NCBI RefSeq assembly: GCF_006874475.1
Contig: NZ_VIRM01000028.1
Coordinates: forward strand, 1 to 64,000
Direction: 5' to 3'
Length of the DNA stretch: 64,000 nucleotides
Origin: Microbispora hainanensis
GTDB lineage: Bacteria; Actinomycetota; Actinomycetes; Streptosporangiales; Streptosporangiaceae
A program made the translations under genes and the position numbers. Of the stretch, positions 8,247 through 16,451 are shown in pieces (position 1 is the stretch's first letter; the number at the start of each line of letters is the position of its first letter). The notes under the pieces are model-generated. The model saw nothing but the letters and a program-made list of their open reading frames with translations, did no database searches and was not told the origin of the DNA.

Positions 8247-10027
8247 TCCTCGGACCGCTCGCCGCTGTTCCCCGTGGTGCCCGGGGCGGCGCCCGTGTCG
8301 AGGGGTGCCTGGCCATGCGGATCATCCGCAGGTCCGGCCGGGACCTGCGTGCGGTCCGGGCCGGGCGGGGTGCCGGCGCCGGAGGATCGCGCGGCACCGC
8401 TGACGAGGCCGGCGGTGACGGCCGCGGCGGCCTGCCGTACCGCCTCGTCCAGCCGGGCGATGGCGGCCTGCAATGCGGTGATCTCGGGGCCGGTGACCTC
8501 ACGGACGGCCGCCGGAACCTCCTGGAGAGACCTGGCAAGGTCCGCGGGCAGCCGGTCCAGGGCGTCCCGCGTCTCCTCCAGCAGCCGTACGGTGCGGCCG
8601 GCGGTGTCCGAGACCATCTCGATCCTCGCGGCATGCGCGCTCGCGGTCCCGGCCCAGTCGTCGAGGGCCTCCCTGATGTCGGCTCCGGCGCCGCCGAGCA
8701 CGGCGGAGAGGGTGCCGCTGCCGCTGGTGAGCGCATGGCTGATCCGGTCGCCGCTTTCGGTGGCGGCGGTCTCCACCCGGCCGACGGCGGAACCGATCCC
8801 GGCCGTCGCGCTCACCAGCTCGCCGACCCGCGCGTCCAGGCTCGCCGCCGTGTCGCGTACGGCCTGCCCGGTCGAGCTCGCGAGGTCGCGGACGACCTGG
8901 CCGGTCGAGTCCGCCAGGTCCCGCACGGCCTGGCCGGTCGAATCTCCCAGATCCCGCACCACCAGGCCTGTCGAGGCCGCGAGATCCTTCACGACCTGCC
9001 CCGCGGATGTCGTCAGATCCCGGACGACCTGTCCTGTGGACGACGTCATGTCGCGTACGGCCTGCTCGGTCAGCGTCGCCAACTCGTCGACGGACTTCCG
9101 TACGCCGCTGGTCGAGTCGAGGATGACGGTGCTGAGCCGGTCGCCGACACGGTCCACCGCCTTGTCCGTCTTCTCGCCGACGGAGTCGATGGCGTAGGCG
9201 GTGCGCTCGACCGAGTGCAGCAATGTCTCCGCGGCGGAGGAGACCGCGGCCATGTGCTTGTCGAGGGTCGCGATCGAGTCCCGCACCTCGGCGACGCCCG
9301 CCGTCAGCGCGTCCGTGGCCTGGCCGGTGGCCTCCAGCGCCTTCTCGAGTTCCTCCACCACCTGCGTGTGAACCTTGCCCATGGTCCTGCCGACCTTGTT
9401 CAGCTCGCTCGCGCTCTTGGTCAGCTCGGCCTGGAACCGGGCCGGCGAGGCCAGCTTCACCTGACCGAGGTGCAAGGTCGCCTTGGTCAGTGCGGCCAGC
9501 AGGCGTGAGCGAAGGGCGGCCGCCTCTTCCTCGGCCCTCTGCTCGATCGAGCGGCGCAGGAGCCTCTCCCACAGAGTGATGACGATGAGCGCGCCGATCA
9601 CCCCCAGGGTCATGAAGGCGATGCTGTCGAACCGCAGCCAGCCCGGCAGCCTTCCGTCGAAGCCCTGCTGCCACATCTCCAGGAACGGCCGGCGAGCCGC
9701 CTCGACGCCTGCGGCCGCCAGGGTCTCGCCGTACGCCGTCGTGGCCATCTTGAGCCCGAACCAGGTGGTGACGATGGGGAGGAAGACGAGCACAGGCTGC
9801 ACCACATCGATGATCTTGTGTGCCTTGTGCCCAATACTTGAGTCGGCCGGGATCGAACGGACCGACTCTCCGGGTGGGAAGGCGGCGAACAGGTCCACCT
9901 CGCACCATCGCTCGGCCTCATCGGGCGTCAGGACGGCCCACGCCAGCTCGCGAAGCTGTTCCGCCCGGGGCTTCAAGCCCGGATGCTTGGCGAGCACGCG
10001 GAGTTCAGCGGCAAGATCCTGGTCCAT
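8234..10027 (-). CDS. Two-helix membrane protein with long coiled-coil tail
   Basis: A 597-residue protein. After a charged N-terminus come two hydrophobic helices, about 73-95 (VLVFLPIVTTWFGLKMAT) and 134-153 (FMTLGVIGALIVITLW), joined by an outside loop with WQQGFDGRLPGW. The remaining 400 residues are cytoplasmic coiled coil that include six consecutive 11-residue repeats such as STGQVVRDLTT. A membrane anchor with a very long cytosolic tail next to a MotB-like subunit recalls ZorA, but the MotA signature is not evident. A start at 10138 is rejected because a promoter-like sequence lies within that extension; ATG 10027, just after GTG 10030, has GAGAGGA upstream. It is the first gene of the operon running to 1137. 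Confidence 0.65.
   Translation of the reverse strand: MDQDLAAELRVLAKHPGLKPRAEQLRELAWAVLTPDEAERWCEVDLFAAFPPGESVRSIPADSSIGHKAHKIIDVVQPVLVFLPIVTTWFGLKMATTAYGETLAAAGVEAARRPFLEMWQQGFDGRLPGWLRFDSIAFMTLGVIGALIVITLWERLLRRSIEQRAEEEAAALRSRLLAALTKATLHLGQVKLASPARFQAELTKSASELNKVGRTMGKVHTQVVEELEKALEATGQATDALTAGVAEVRDSIATLDKHMAAVSSAAETLLHSVERTAYAIDSVGEKTDKAVDRVGDRLSTVILDSTSGVRKSVDELATLTEQAVRDMTSSTGQVVRDLTTSAGQVVKDLAASTGLVVRDLGDSTGQAVRDLADSTGQVVRDLASSTGQAVRDTAASLDARVGELVSATAGIGSAVGRVETAATESGDRISHALTSGSGTLSAVLGGAGADIREALDDWAGTASAHAARIEMVSDTAGRTVRLLEETRDALDRLPADLARSLQEVPAAVREVTGPEITALQAAIARLDEAVRQAAAAVTAGLVSGAARSSGAGTPPGPDRTQVPAGPADDPHGQAPLDTGAAPGTTGNSGERSEEWHS
8843..9040 (-). repeat. Six 33-base tandem repeats (hendecad coiled coil)
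   Basis: Six consecutive 33-base units encode the 11-residue patterns STGQVVRDLTT, SAGQVVKDLAA, STGLVVRDLGD, STGQAVRDLAD, STGQVVRDLAS and STGQAVRDTAA. An 11-residue period suits a right-handed coiled coil. The DNA units have diverged at third positions, so they are not a recent expansion. Confidence 0.85.
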
Positions 10028-10115
10028 CACGGAAGACCGATGTCCTCTCGTTAGATTCGGGTCAGCGTCAAAGGGGATTCCGGATGGACCGGTCCAGACG
10101 CGAGAAATCGGCGTG

Positions 10116-10145
10116 ATCTTCCCGATTGCGTGGTGCAAGTGTCAA
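10116..10145 (-). promoter_or_regulatory. Sigma-70-like promoter of the kinase/ATPase/helicase operon
   Basis: On the minus strand TTGACA (10145-10140) is followed after 18 bases by GAAGAT (10121-10116). Transcription would begin near 10109, about 80 bases before the ATG at 10027. It is the only good promoter-like sequence seen upstream of the operon; the -10 element is weak. Confidence 0.4.
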
Positions 10146-10208
10146 CTATTGCACCGGCAAATGGTTAGAAATGCCTATGCGGGTGGGGGTGACGTTGGAT
10201 CCCGGCCG

Positions 10209-10808
10209 TCAGTTCCGGGTGAGGGTCCAGGCACCGTCGGCGTGGACCGTGACAAGCCGGGTGCCGACGGGCAGGAGGGCCTTGCCCTTGTAGCGGCCGA
10301 TCTCGTTGAAGAGCAGGTCGCCGTAATAGCCGATGCGGGGGTAGGCGTGCACGATGAAGTTGGACTCACCGCCGTGCGCGGCGCGTACGGTGTGCAGCCC
10401 GCGGGTGGGGGAGAGCTTGAGCACCTGGTCGCCGGTGCCCCGGATCGTCGCCGAGCACCAGCAGCGCGCCTTGGTCAGGGGCAGGAACGTCGCCGTCCAG
10501 GCTCCGTCGGCCTTGATCTCCAGCCCGATCGTGCCCCTGGTGCCGTAGTCGTTGTAGAGCACGGTGCCCTTGTAGGGCCCGATCTCGTTGACCAGGTACT
10601 CCCCGGCCTTTCCGTGCGGGTCGACCGTGTGGACGATGAAGTTGGAATCGCCGTCGTGGGTGAAACGGATGAGGCCGGGCTTCTTCGTGGCGTGGATGCG
10701 GATGACGTCGTCACCATCGCCCCGGTAGGTCGTGTCGGCGTGGGCGGTGGCCGGTGTCGTGAGGGCGGCGGTGGTCAGGGCCAGTACGGCGAGCATGCGG
10801 CGGAACAT
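10209..10808 (-). CDS. Secreted protein with two internal repeats
   Basis: A 199-residue protein with a classical signal peptide (MFRRMLAVLALTTAALTTPA then AHA-DTT, cleavage after about residue 26). The mature part consists of two similar halves of about 75 residues. Each contains SNFIVH, a (L/F)NEIG-x-YKG segment and ADGAWT near its end. No catalytic motif is seen. A longer reading frame to 11537 exists but merely overlaps the glycohydrolase gene in another frame; the ATG at 10808 follows GAGGAGAACGCCC, a good ribosome site. It is the last gene of a three-gene unit, 11 bases after the ADP-ribosylglycohydrolase stop. Function unknown; extracellular binding is a guess. Confidence 0.75.
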   Translation of the reverse strand: MFRRMLAVLALTTAALTTPATAHADTTYRGDGDDVIRIHATKKPGLIRFTHDGDSNFIVHTVDPHGKAGEYLVNEIGPYKGTVLYNDYGTRGTIGLEIKADGAWTATFLPLTKARCWCSATIRGTGDQVLKLSPTRGLHTVRAAHGGESNFIVHAYPRIGYYGDLLFNEIGRYKGKALLPVGTRLVTVHADGAWTLTRN

Positions 10809-10819
10809 GGGCGTTCTCC

Positions 10820-11851
10820 TCAGCGGGGATAGCGGTCGGTCCAATAACTGTGTGAGGTGGGTTCCGTCAGGAGGTCGTAGGTGATCTTCACGAGGGTCCG
10901 GCGGCCTTCCACCGCGTCGACCCATTCGGCGGGCAGGAACCTGAACCCGTGCCGTGCGCCGAGGATGCTGCCGCAGATGGCGCCGGTGGAGTCGGAGTCG
11001 CCGGAGTGGTTGACCGCCAGAAGGAGGGCCTTTCCCGGGTCCGGCTCGGCGAGCGCGCAGTAGACGGCGATCGCGAGAGCCTCCGCCGCGACCCACCCCG
11101 CCCCGAGGGATTCGACCGCTTCGGCTGTCGGCTCGGGCCCGGCGGCCAGGTGGACGGCGGCGCGCAGCGCGCTGACGGTCTCCTCGTGCGCGGGACAGGT
11201 GGTGAGCCGGCCGAGCGCCCGTCGTACGGCCTGCTCCAGCGGGTCGCCGTGAACGAGGTCGTGGATGATCGCGGCGAACGCTCCGGCGGACAGCGAGGCC
11301 GTGGGATGCCCGTGGGTGAGGTAGGAGCAGCGGGCCGCCGTCTCGAACGGGTCGAACACCGACAGTCCGAAGGGCGCGGAACGCATCACGGACCCGCAGC
11401 CCTTGGAGAGCGGGTTGATCTCGCCGATGGCGCCGGGGGCGGGGACGTTCACGTGCCGCCCGGCGGCGTACAGCCCGGACAGGCAGGCCATGCCCGGCGC
11501 CCGCACCGCGTACAGCCACCTCTCTCGCCTGAGCCACCCGTTGCGCAGGGCGTCGTCCGCGGCCGGCGGCTCGGGGAACTGCTGCGTGTCGAGCCAGCGG
11601 AGGTAGGAGTTCCGGACGGCCTCGACGGGGTCGATGCGGTGAAGCCGTGCGCGGATCAGCCCTTCCGCCGTGAACAGGGTCATCTGCGTGTCGTCGGTGA
11701 CCTCGGTCGAGACCATGTCGCGCAGTCCGTCCGGTCCATGAGTGGCGCGGATCTGTGCCAGGGACATGAACTCGACGGGGCTGCCCAGAGCGTCTCCGAC
11801 GGCGCCGCCGAGCATGCAGCCCATGACGCTGGAGTAGTAGCCCACGCTCAC
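10820..11851 (-). CDS. ADP-ribosylglycohydrolase family protein
   Basis: A 343-residue protein of the DraG/ARH type, which removes ADP-ribose from proteins or small molecules using a two-metal site. Signature motifs are present: GGAVGDALGSPVEF (about 15-28), TDDTQMTLFTAEG, NPLSKGCGSVMRS, and NHSGDSDSTGAICG near the C-terminus. All metal-binding Asp positions look intact. GTG at 11851 overlaps the stop of the upstream DUF4352-like gene (GTGA), so the genes are coupled. No ADP-ribosyltransferase is visible nearby. Because of the surrounding defence genes it might reverse a regulatory or toxic modification, but a housekeeping role is equally possible. Confidence 0.9.
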   Translation of the reverse strand: MSVGYYSSVMGCMLGGAVGDALGSPVEFMSLAQIRATHGPDGLRDMVSTEVTDDTQMTLFTAEGLIRARLHRIDPVEAVRNSYLRWLDTQQFPEPPAADDALRNGWLRRERWLYAVRAPGMACLSGLYAAGRHVNVPAPGAIGEINPLSKGCGSVMRSAPFGLSVFDPFETAARCSYLTHGHPTASLSAGAFAAIIHDLVHGDPLEQAVRRALGRLTTCPAHEETVSALRAAVHLAAGPEPTAEAVESLGAGWVAAEALAIAVYCALAEPDPGKALLLAVNHSGDSDSTGAICGSILGARHGFRFLPAEWVDAVEGRRTLVKITYDLLTEPTSHSYWTDRYPR

Positions 11852-12486
11852 CGTGCCAGGGAGACGGTCACACCATCGGAGAACAGCGAGTCGTGCAGCT
11901 CGACCGCCTTGAGCCTGACGTCTTTCGGCACGTCGAACAGCAGGATGCCGTTGACCGAGTTCCCCGGGTTGATGTTGTTGAGGAACGCATTGGAGTCCTT
12001 GAGCCCGAGCGCGGCGGCTCCGGAGTCGGCGTCGAACGTGCGGCCCTTGGCGTCGATGAGCTTCTGCGCCGAGTCGCTGAACATCTGCGCCTCGTCGCCG
12101 ATGTTCTTCACGGTCAGGTGGATCAGGACGTACTGCCCCTGGGCCTTGGAGACCGTGAAGCCCTCACCGACCTGGGACAGTCCCTTCTCGACCTTGGTGA
12201 CCTTGAACGCGAACTTGCCGTCCTTGACCACGTCGCCCAGCCCGGGGACCTGCGGCTTCTTCGCCTTGTGGGTCTGGGTGGCGTGCTCGGGTGTGTCGGT
12301 CAGGCTCGCCTGGGTGTCGCTCTGCCCACCGCCCTTGAGGATCGTTCCAAGGACGATCAGGCCCGCGAGCACGGCGGCGCCGATCAGGAGCGCTTTCAGG
12401 CAGCCGCCGCCCTTCTTCTGCACGACGACGGTCTGGGGGTAGGGCGGCGGGTAGCCCTGCGGCGGCTGCTGCGGGTTCGAGTGCAT
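11848..12486 (-). CDS. Membrane-anchored DUF4352-like protein
   Basis: A 212-residue protein. A Pro/Gln-rich cytoplasmic N-terminus (HSNPQQPPQGYPPPYP) precedes a single membrane helix (about 34-52, ALLIGAAVLAGLIVLGTIL). The extracellular part from about 90 has the immunoglobulin-like pattern of DUF4352 (FAFKVTKVEKG, YVLIHLTVKNIGDE, NPGNSVNGILLFDVPKDV). ATG 12486 is chosen because GAAGAAGG lies just upstream; the longer frame to 12600 runs into the divergent promoter region. First gene of the unit with the ADP-ribosylglycohydrolase and the secreted repeat protein. Members of this family are surface proteins of mostly unknown role. Confidence 0.8.
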   Translation of the reverse strand: MHSNPQQPPQGYPPPYPQTVVVQKKGGGCLKALLIGAAVLAGLIVLGTILKGGGQSDTQASLTDTPEHATQTHKAKKPQVPGLGDVVKDGKFAFKVTKVEKGLSQVGEGFTVSKAQGQYVLIHLTVKNIGDEAQMFSDSAQKLIDAKGRTFDADSGAAALGLKDSNAFLNNINPGNSVNGILLFDVPKDVRLKAVELHDSLFSDGVTVSLAR

Positions 12487-12693
12487 GGGGACGCCTTCTT
12501 CGTCGTTGCCGGCCGGGAGTCCGCGGCGGGGGTGTGAACGGGGACGGCTGCAAGTAAAGCATGCTGTGAATCGCGCACACAACCTATCCGAGGGTTGCAT
12601 TCACGTATGGCTCTGTGTCATGTTACTTGCGGCGCGCAAAGCGGTGAATCCGCCCAAACCGGTCGCGCCTTGTGACATCAGCACGGAGGGTGC
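12487..12693. promoter_or_regulatory. Divergent promoter region
   Basis: This 207-base gap separates the DUF4352-like gene (minus) from the transmembrane kinase (plus). It is more AT-rich than its flanks. TTGCAT followed after 17 bases by TCATGT (about 12595-12623) is a weak candidate promoter for the kinase. No clear operator was found. Confidence 0.3.
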
Positions 12694-14517
12694 GTGCAGC
12701 CGCTGTTGACGGGTGATCCACGCAGGATCGGTCCATACCTGGTCGTCGGCCGTCTCGGTGCGGGCGGCATGGGGGCCGTCTACGCGGCCGTGGACGGCTC
12801 CGGCCGGCGCGTGGCGGTCAAGCTCGTCCACGAGACCCTGTCGGTCGACCTCGAGTTCCGTCGCCGCTTCAGCCGGGAGACCTCCGTACTCGCCGGAGTC
12901 GAGGGAGCCTGTCTCGCCCGTGTGCTCGACTCCGATGCCGGGACCGAGCGCCCGTGGCTGGCGACGGAGTTCATTCCCGGGCCCACGCTCGAACAGCACG
13001 TGGAGGCCGAGGGGCCGCTGACCGGCGACGCACTGTACGGCCTGGCCGCCGGGGTGGCGGAGGCGCTCGTGGCCATGCACGCCGCCGGGGTCGTGCACCG
13101 CGATCTCAAGCCGCCGAACGTGATCCTCTCGCCGCAGGGGCCCCGGCTCATCGACTTCGGCATCGCCAAGGTCCTCGACTCCACCTCGATGACGCACACC
13201 GGCACGTTGATCGGCTCGCCCGGGTGGATCAGCCCCGAGGAGTACGGCGACGGCAATACCGGCACCCCGGCCGACGTCTACGGCTGGGGCCTGCTGGTGC
13301 TGTACGCGTCCACGGGCGAGCCGCCGTACGGCACCGGCCGTCTCGAGGTGCTGGCCTACCGGGTGCGCGAGCAGATCCCTGACCTCCAGGCCGTGCCGGA
13401 GGACCTGCGTGACCTCGTCGGCCGGGCGCTGGCCAAGGACCCCGCGGAGCGGCCCGCCGCTGCCGACGTCCTCGCGGCGGTGACCGAGACCTGGCAGGGC
13501 GAGGAGCCCGGGACGGAACCGGGCGACGTCACCTCGTTCATCCAGCGGACCTGGGTGCTCCCGTCCCACGAGGCGCCCGATTGGCCCGAGGTCGTCGTCG
13601 CTCCCGCTCCGCCGACCAGGCTCCTGCGGTCGGAGGAGCCGGTGACCGCCCCGGCGACGGCCGAGGCCGCCGCGGCTGTCTCCGGAGCCAACAACGCACC
13701 GGTGACAGCCGCCGGCCGGCCATCCAGGGCGTCGTGGATCCACGCCTACGTGGCGACCGCGGCCGCGGTCACCCTGATCACCGTGACCGCCATCATCGCC
13801 GCGTCCGCATCGGAGCGTTCCACCCCCGTCGTCACGCAGGCAGCGCCTGCTTCCCCGGTGCAGGCCACCGTCGCTCCGGCCCCCGTCGCGACGGCCACGG
13901 TCACTCCGGCACCGGCGGAGAGCCCGAAGAAGAAGCCGGAGGCTGCGGGCAGGAGGGTGTCGTTCAAGGGCGTCTCGCTGACGCTCCCCAAGGGCTGGCG
14001 GATGACCACCGACGGCGACGATCGGGCCTGCGTGGAGTCTCCCCGGTCGGGGGGAGCCGACGGTCCCTGGGACTTCTTCTGCCGTCCCGATTCCATGGCC
14101 GTCGAGCTCACGTCGACGAAGGACGATTGGCCGGGCTTCGGCATCGAGGACTCCGAATTCGGCTTCATGTGGGGGCAGCACGTGCCCTGCCTGACGGGAG
14201 GGAGCGTGCTCCGCGATCCCTACGGATCGATTTCGGATGACGAGGGAGAGGCGGGGCTGTACTACGGCATCGATCCCTATGCCTCACGGCTCGTCCATTC
14301 GGGACTGGCGAAGATGCGCGACGGCAGGAAGGCGTACTACCGGGAGTGGCAGGTCGCCTGCGAGGTCAACCTCGTGTACACGATGATGGTCTGGTATCTC
14401 CCGCAGTCGAAGGTCGCCTTCTACGTGCTGAGCGCGCATCCGGAGGACGAGAAGGGCTACAAGCAGATCATCGCTTCGGTGGACCTCCGGGGTTATAAGC
14501 ATGCGGCTAAACTGTGA
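12694..14517 (+). CDS. Transmembrane Ser/Thr protein kinase (PknB-type)
   Basis: A 607-residue receptor-like kinase. The Hanks-type kinase domain (about 12-270) is complete: glycine loop GRLGAGGMGAVY, VAVK lysine 43, HRDLKPPNV, DFGIAK, and SPGWISPEEYG in the activation/APE region. A linker leads to one membrane helix (about 350-371, YVATAAAVTLITVTAIIAAS) and a Pro/Thr-rich stalk. The C-terminal extracellular domain of about 180 residues contains several Cys (ACVES, FFCRP, PCLTGG, ACEVN) that may form disulfides. GTG at 12694 was taken as the start. The HTH-methylase gene starts 55 bases downstream on the same strand. The extracellular ligand is unknown. Confidence 0.9.
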   Translation: MQPLLTGDPRRIGPYLVVGRLGAGGMGAVYAAVDGSGRRVAVKLVHETLSVDLEFRRRFSRETSVLAGVEGACLARVLDSDAGTERPWLATEFIPGPTLEQHVEAEGPLTGDALYGLAAGVAEALVAMHAAGVVHRDLKPPNVILSPQGPRLIDFGIAKVLDSTSMTHTGTLIGSPGWISPEEYGDGNTGTPADVYGWGLLVLYASTGEPPYGTGRLEVLAYRVREQIPDLQAVPEDLRDLVGRALAKDPAERPAAADVLAAVTETWQGEEPGTEPGDVTSFIQRTWVLPSHEAPDWPEVVVAPAPPTRLLRSEEPVTAPATAEAAAAVSGANNAPVTAAGRPSRASWIHAYVATAAAVTLITVTAIIAASASERSTPVVTQAAPASPVQATVAPAPVATATVTPAPAESPKKKPEAAGRRVSFKGVSLTLPKGWRMTTDGDDRACVESPRSGGADGPWDFFCRPDSMAVELTSTKDDWPGFGIEDSEFGFMWGQHVPCLTGGSVLRDPYGSISDDEGEAGLYYGIDPYASRLVHSGLAKMRDGRKAYYREWQVACEVNLVYTMMVWYLPQSKVAFYVLSAHPEDEKGYKQIIASVDLRGYKHAAKL

Positions 14518-14572
14518 ACGCCGTACACGTGAACCTTGACGGCGTGAGCCGGGGACGATGAGGAGGCCGATG

Positions 14573-16423
14573 ATGGCGGGGGACGGGGCGACCGTCACCG
14601 CGGCCGATATCGCCAGGATGGTCGGCGTCGGCCGTGCGGCCGTGAGCAATTGGCGGAAGCGGTACGAGGACTTCCCGGCACCGGTCGGCGGCACCGCGAC
14701 CAGCCCCACGTTCTCGCTTAAGGCCGTGGAGGAGTGGCTTCTCCACCAGGGCAAGGTCGAGGAGGTGCCGCTCAGGGAACGCGCCTGGCAGCAGATCAGG
14801 AACGCCGCCGACGACCTGCACCTGGGAGCGGTGGTCGCCGAGGCTACCGAGCTCCTGCTGGGCCAGGGGAAACGCCGTCTCGTCGCCGCTCCCGCCTGGC
14901 GGCTGCTGCAGGAGCTCGCCGAGGAGCAGGGGAGTGCCGAGGCGGCCCGGTTCCTTCTCGACCGCTACGCCGACGTCCACTCCCGACGGCTGTTCGAGAC
15001 GCCGCCGGAGATCGCGGAGTTCATGGCGAGACTGGCCGGCCCGGACGTCCGATCCGTCCTCGACCCCGCGTGCGGTCTCGGTACGCTCCTCACCACGATC
15101 CGCCACGTGGACCACGCGTACGGCCAGGAGGCGGACGACACCGTCGCACGCCTCGCCCGGACACGGCTGGCTCTGGCGCAGATCGAGGGATCGGTGGGGA
15201 CCGGTGACTCCCTGCGCGGTGACTCCTGGCCCGATCTCGTTGTGGATGCGGTTTTGTGCCACCCGCCGTTCAACGAGCGCAACTGGGGCTACGACGACCT
15301 GGCCAGCGACCCCCGCTGGGCGTACGGGCTGCCGCCCAAGGCCGAATCAGAGCTCGCGTGGGTGCAACACGCCCTGGCACACCTAAGACCCGGGGGCATC
15401 GCCGTCATGCTGATGCCCGCCGTGGCCGCCAACCGCAGGTCAGGCCGGCGGATCAGGAGCAACCTCCTCCGGCAGGGAACGCTGCAGGCGGTCATCGGCC
15501 TGCCGTCGAGGATGGGCGTGGGCACGGGCCTGCCCCTTCACCTTTGGGTTCTCCGCAAGCCGGCCGACGGCGACCCGGTCCCGTCCCACGTCCTCATGGC
15601 CGAGGCCGAGCCGGAGACCTTCGACGAGATCGCCGATCGCTGGCGGGAGTTCCGTTCCGCTCCCGGGCAACGGGCGGAACAAGCAGGGCCGGTATGTGCC
15701 GTTCCCATCATCGAGTTGATGGACGAGAACGTCGATCTCACCCCCGGCCGGCATGTGAGTGCGGAAGACCAGGCGCCGGCGCAGCAGTTTCCGGCGGTCC
15801 GCGAGCAGTTGCTCAAACGTCTGGAGCGGTTGACAACGATGGTCCCCGAGGCCGTTCCCGCTCCGGCCAAGACGATGCCCTCGGTCGACCTCGCCGAGAT
15901 GGAGCGAGCCGGGGCGATCAAGGTGTTCAGCTCAGGACGGTTCGACATATCCGGATCGGGCGACCCCGTCATCACCGACCAGGACCTGTTCTCCGGCACC
16001 ACACCGCAGTCTCGCACCCAGCCGGACGACCGCATCATCACAGAACCGGGTGACGTCGTCGTAGCCGCCAGAGCAGGTGAGTTCGCGGTAAGAGTCGTCA
16101 CGGAGAAGGGGATCGTGCTCGGCCCGCGGCTGACCCTCCTGCGGCCCGACCCCCAACGGATCGACGCGTACTTCCTCGCGGGATTCCTGAAGGCGACCTC
16201 CGCCGGGCCGGGCGGCGGCTCCCAATCGAGCATCAGCCGATTCGACGCGCGCCGGGTGCTGGTTCCGCGCATGCCCATCGAGGAGCAGCGACGGTATGGC
16301 GAGGCCTTCCGGAAGGTCTTCGAGTTCGAAGACGAGCTCAGAAACCTGGACAACGCCGGCCGCGCCACCGCCGCCGCCATCGTCAAGGGCTTCGGCACAG
16401 GCGAGCTCACTCCGCCGGCCTGA
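14573..16423 (+). CDS. HTH and N6-methylase-like protein with altered motif IV (HPPF)
   Basis: A 616-residue protein. Residues 8-31 form a helix-turn-helix (AADIARMVGVGRAAVSNWRK). The middle is a type I HsdM-like adenine methyltransferase fold: FETPPEIAEFMARL (141-154), motif I VLDPACGLGTLL (162-173), and motif IV LCHPPFNERNWG with His230 where active enzymes have N/D/S. The C-terminal part resembles a specificity-subunit domain (SSISRFDARRVLVPRMPIEEQ). The His substitution suggests loss of methyl transfer, so it may be a DNA-binding or sensing protein. ATG 14573 is preferred over 14558 because GAGGAGG lies six bases before it. Its end faces the SF1 helicase and zinc-ribbon frames. Confidence 0.75.
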   Translation: MAGDGATVTAADIARMVGVGRAAVSNWRKRYEDFPAPVGGTATSPTFSLKAVEEWLLHQGKVEEVPLRERAWQQIRNAADDLHLGAVVAEATELLLGQGKRRLVAAPAWRLLQELAEEQGSAEAARFLLDRYADVHSRRLFETPPEIAEFMARLAGPDVRSVLDPACGLGTLLTTIRHVDHAYGQEADDTVARLARTRLALAQIEGSVGTGDSLRGDSWPDLVVDAVLCHPPFNERNWGYDDLASDPRWAYGLPPKAESELAWVQHALAHLRPGGIAVMLMPAVAANRRSGRRIRSNLLRQGTLQAVIGLPSRMGVGTGLPLHLWVLRKPADGDPVPSHVLMAEAEPETFDEIADRWREFRSAPGQRAEQAGPVCAVPIIELMDENVDLTPGRHVSAEDQAPAQQFPAVREQLLKRLERLTTMVPEAVPAPAKTMPSVDLAEMERAGAIKVFSSGRFDISGSGDPVITDQDLFSGTTPQSRTQPDDRIITEPGDVVVAARAGEFAVRVVTEKGIVLGPRLTLLRPDPQRIDAYFLAGFLKATSAGPGGGSQSSISRFDARRVLVPRMPIEEQRRYGEAFRKVFEFEDELRNLDNAGRATAAAIVKGFGTGELTPPA

Positions 16424-16451
16424 AAATCTCGCCAGGCCGTCCAGCCCGATC

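Noticed and set aside
15932-16451. Extension of the SF1 helicase frame across the end of the methylase-like gene
   Set aside because: The translation past the frameshift loses family character and overlaps real methylase sequence on the other strand; the repaired frame stops at 16752.
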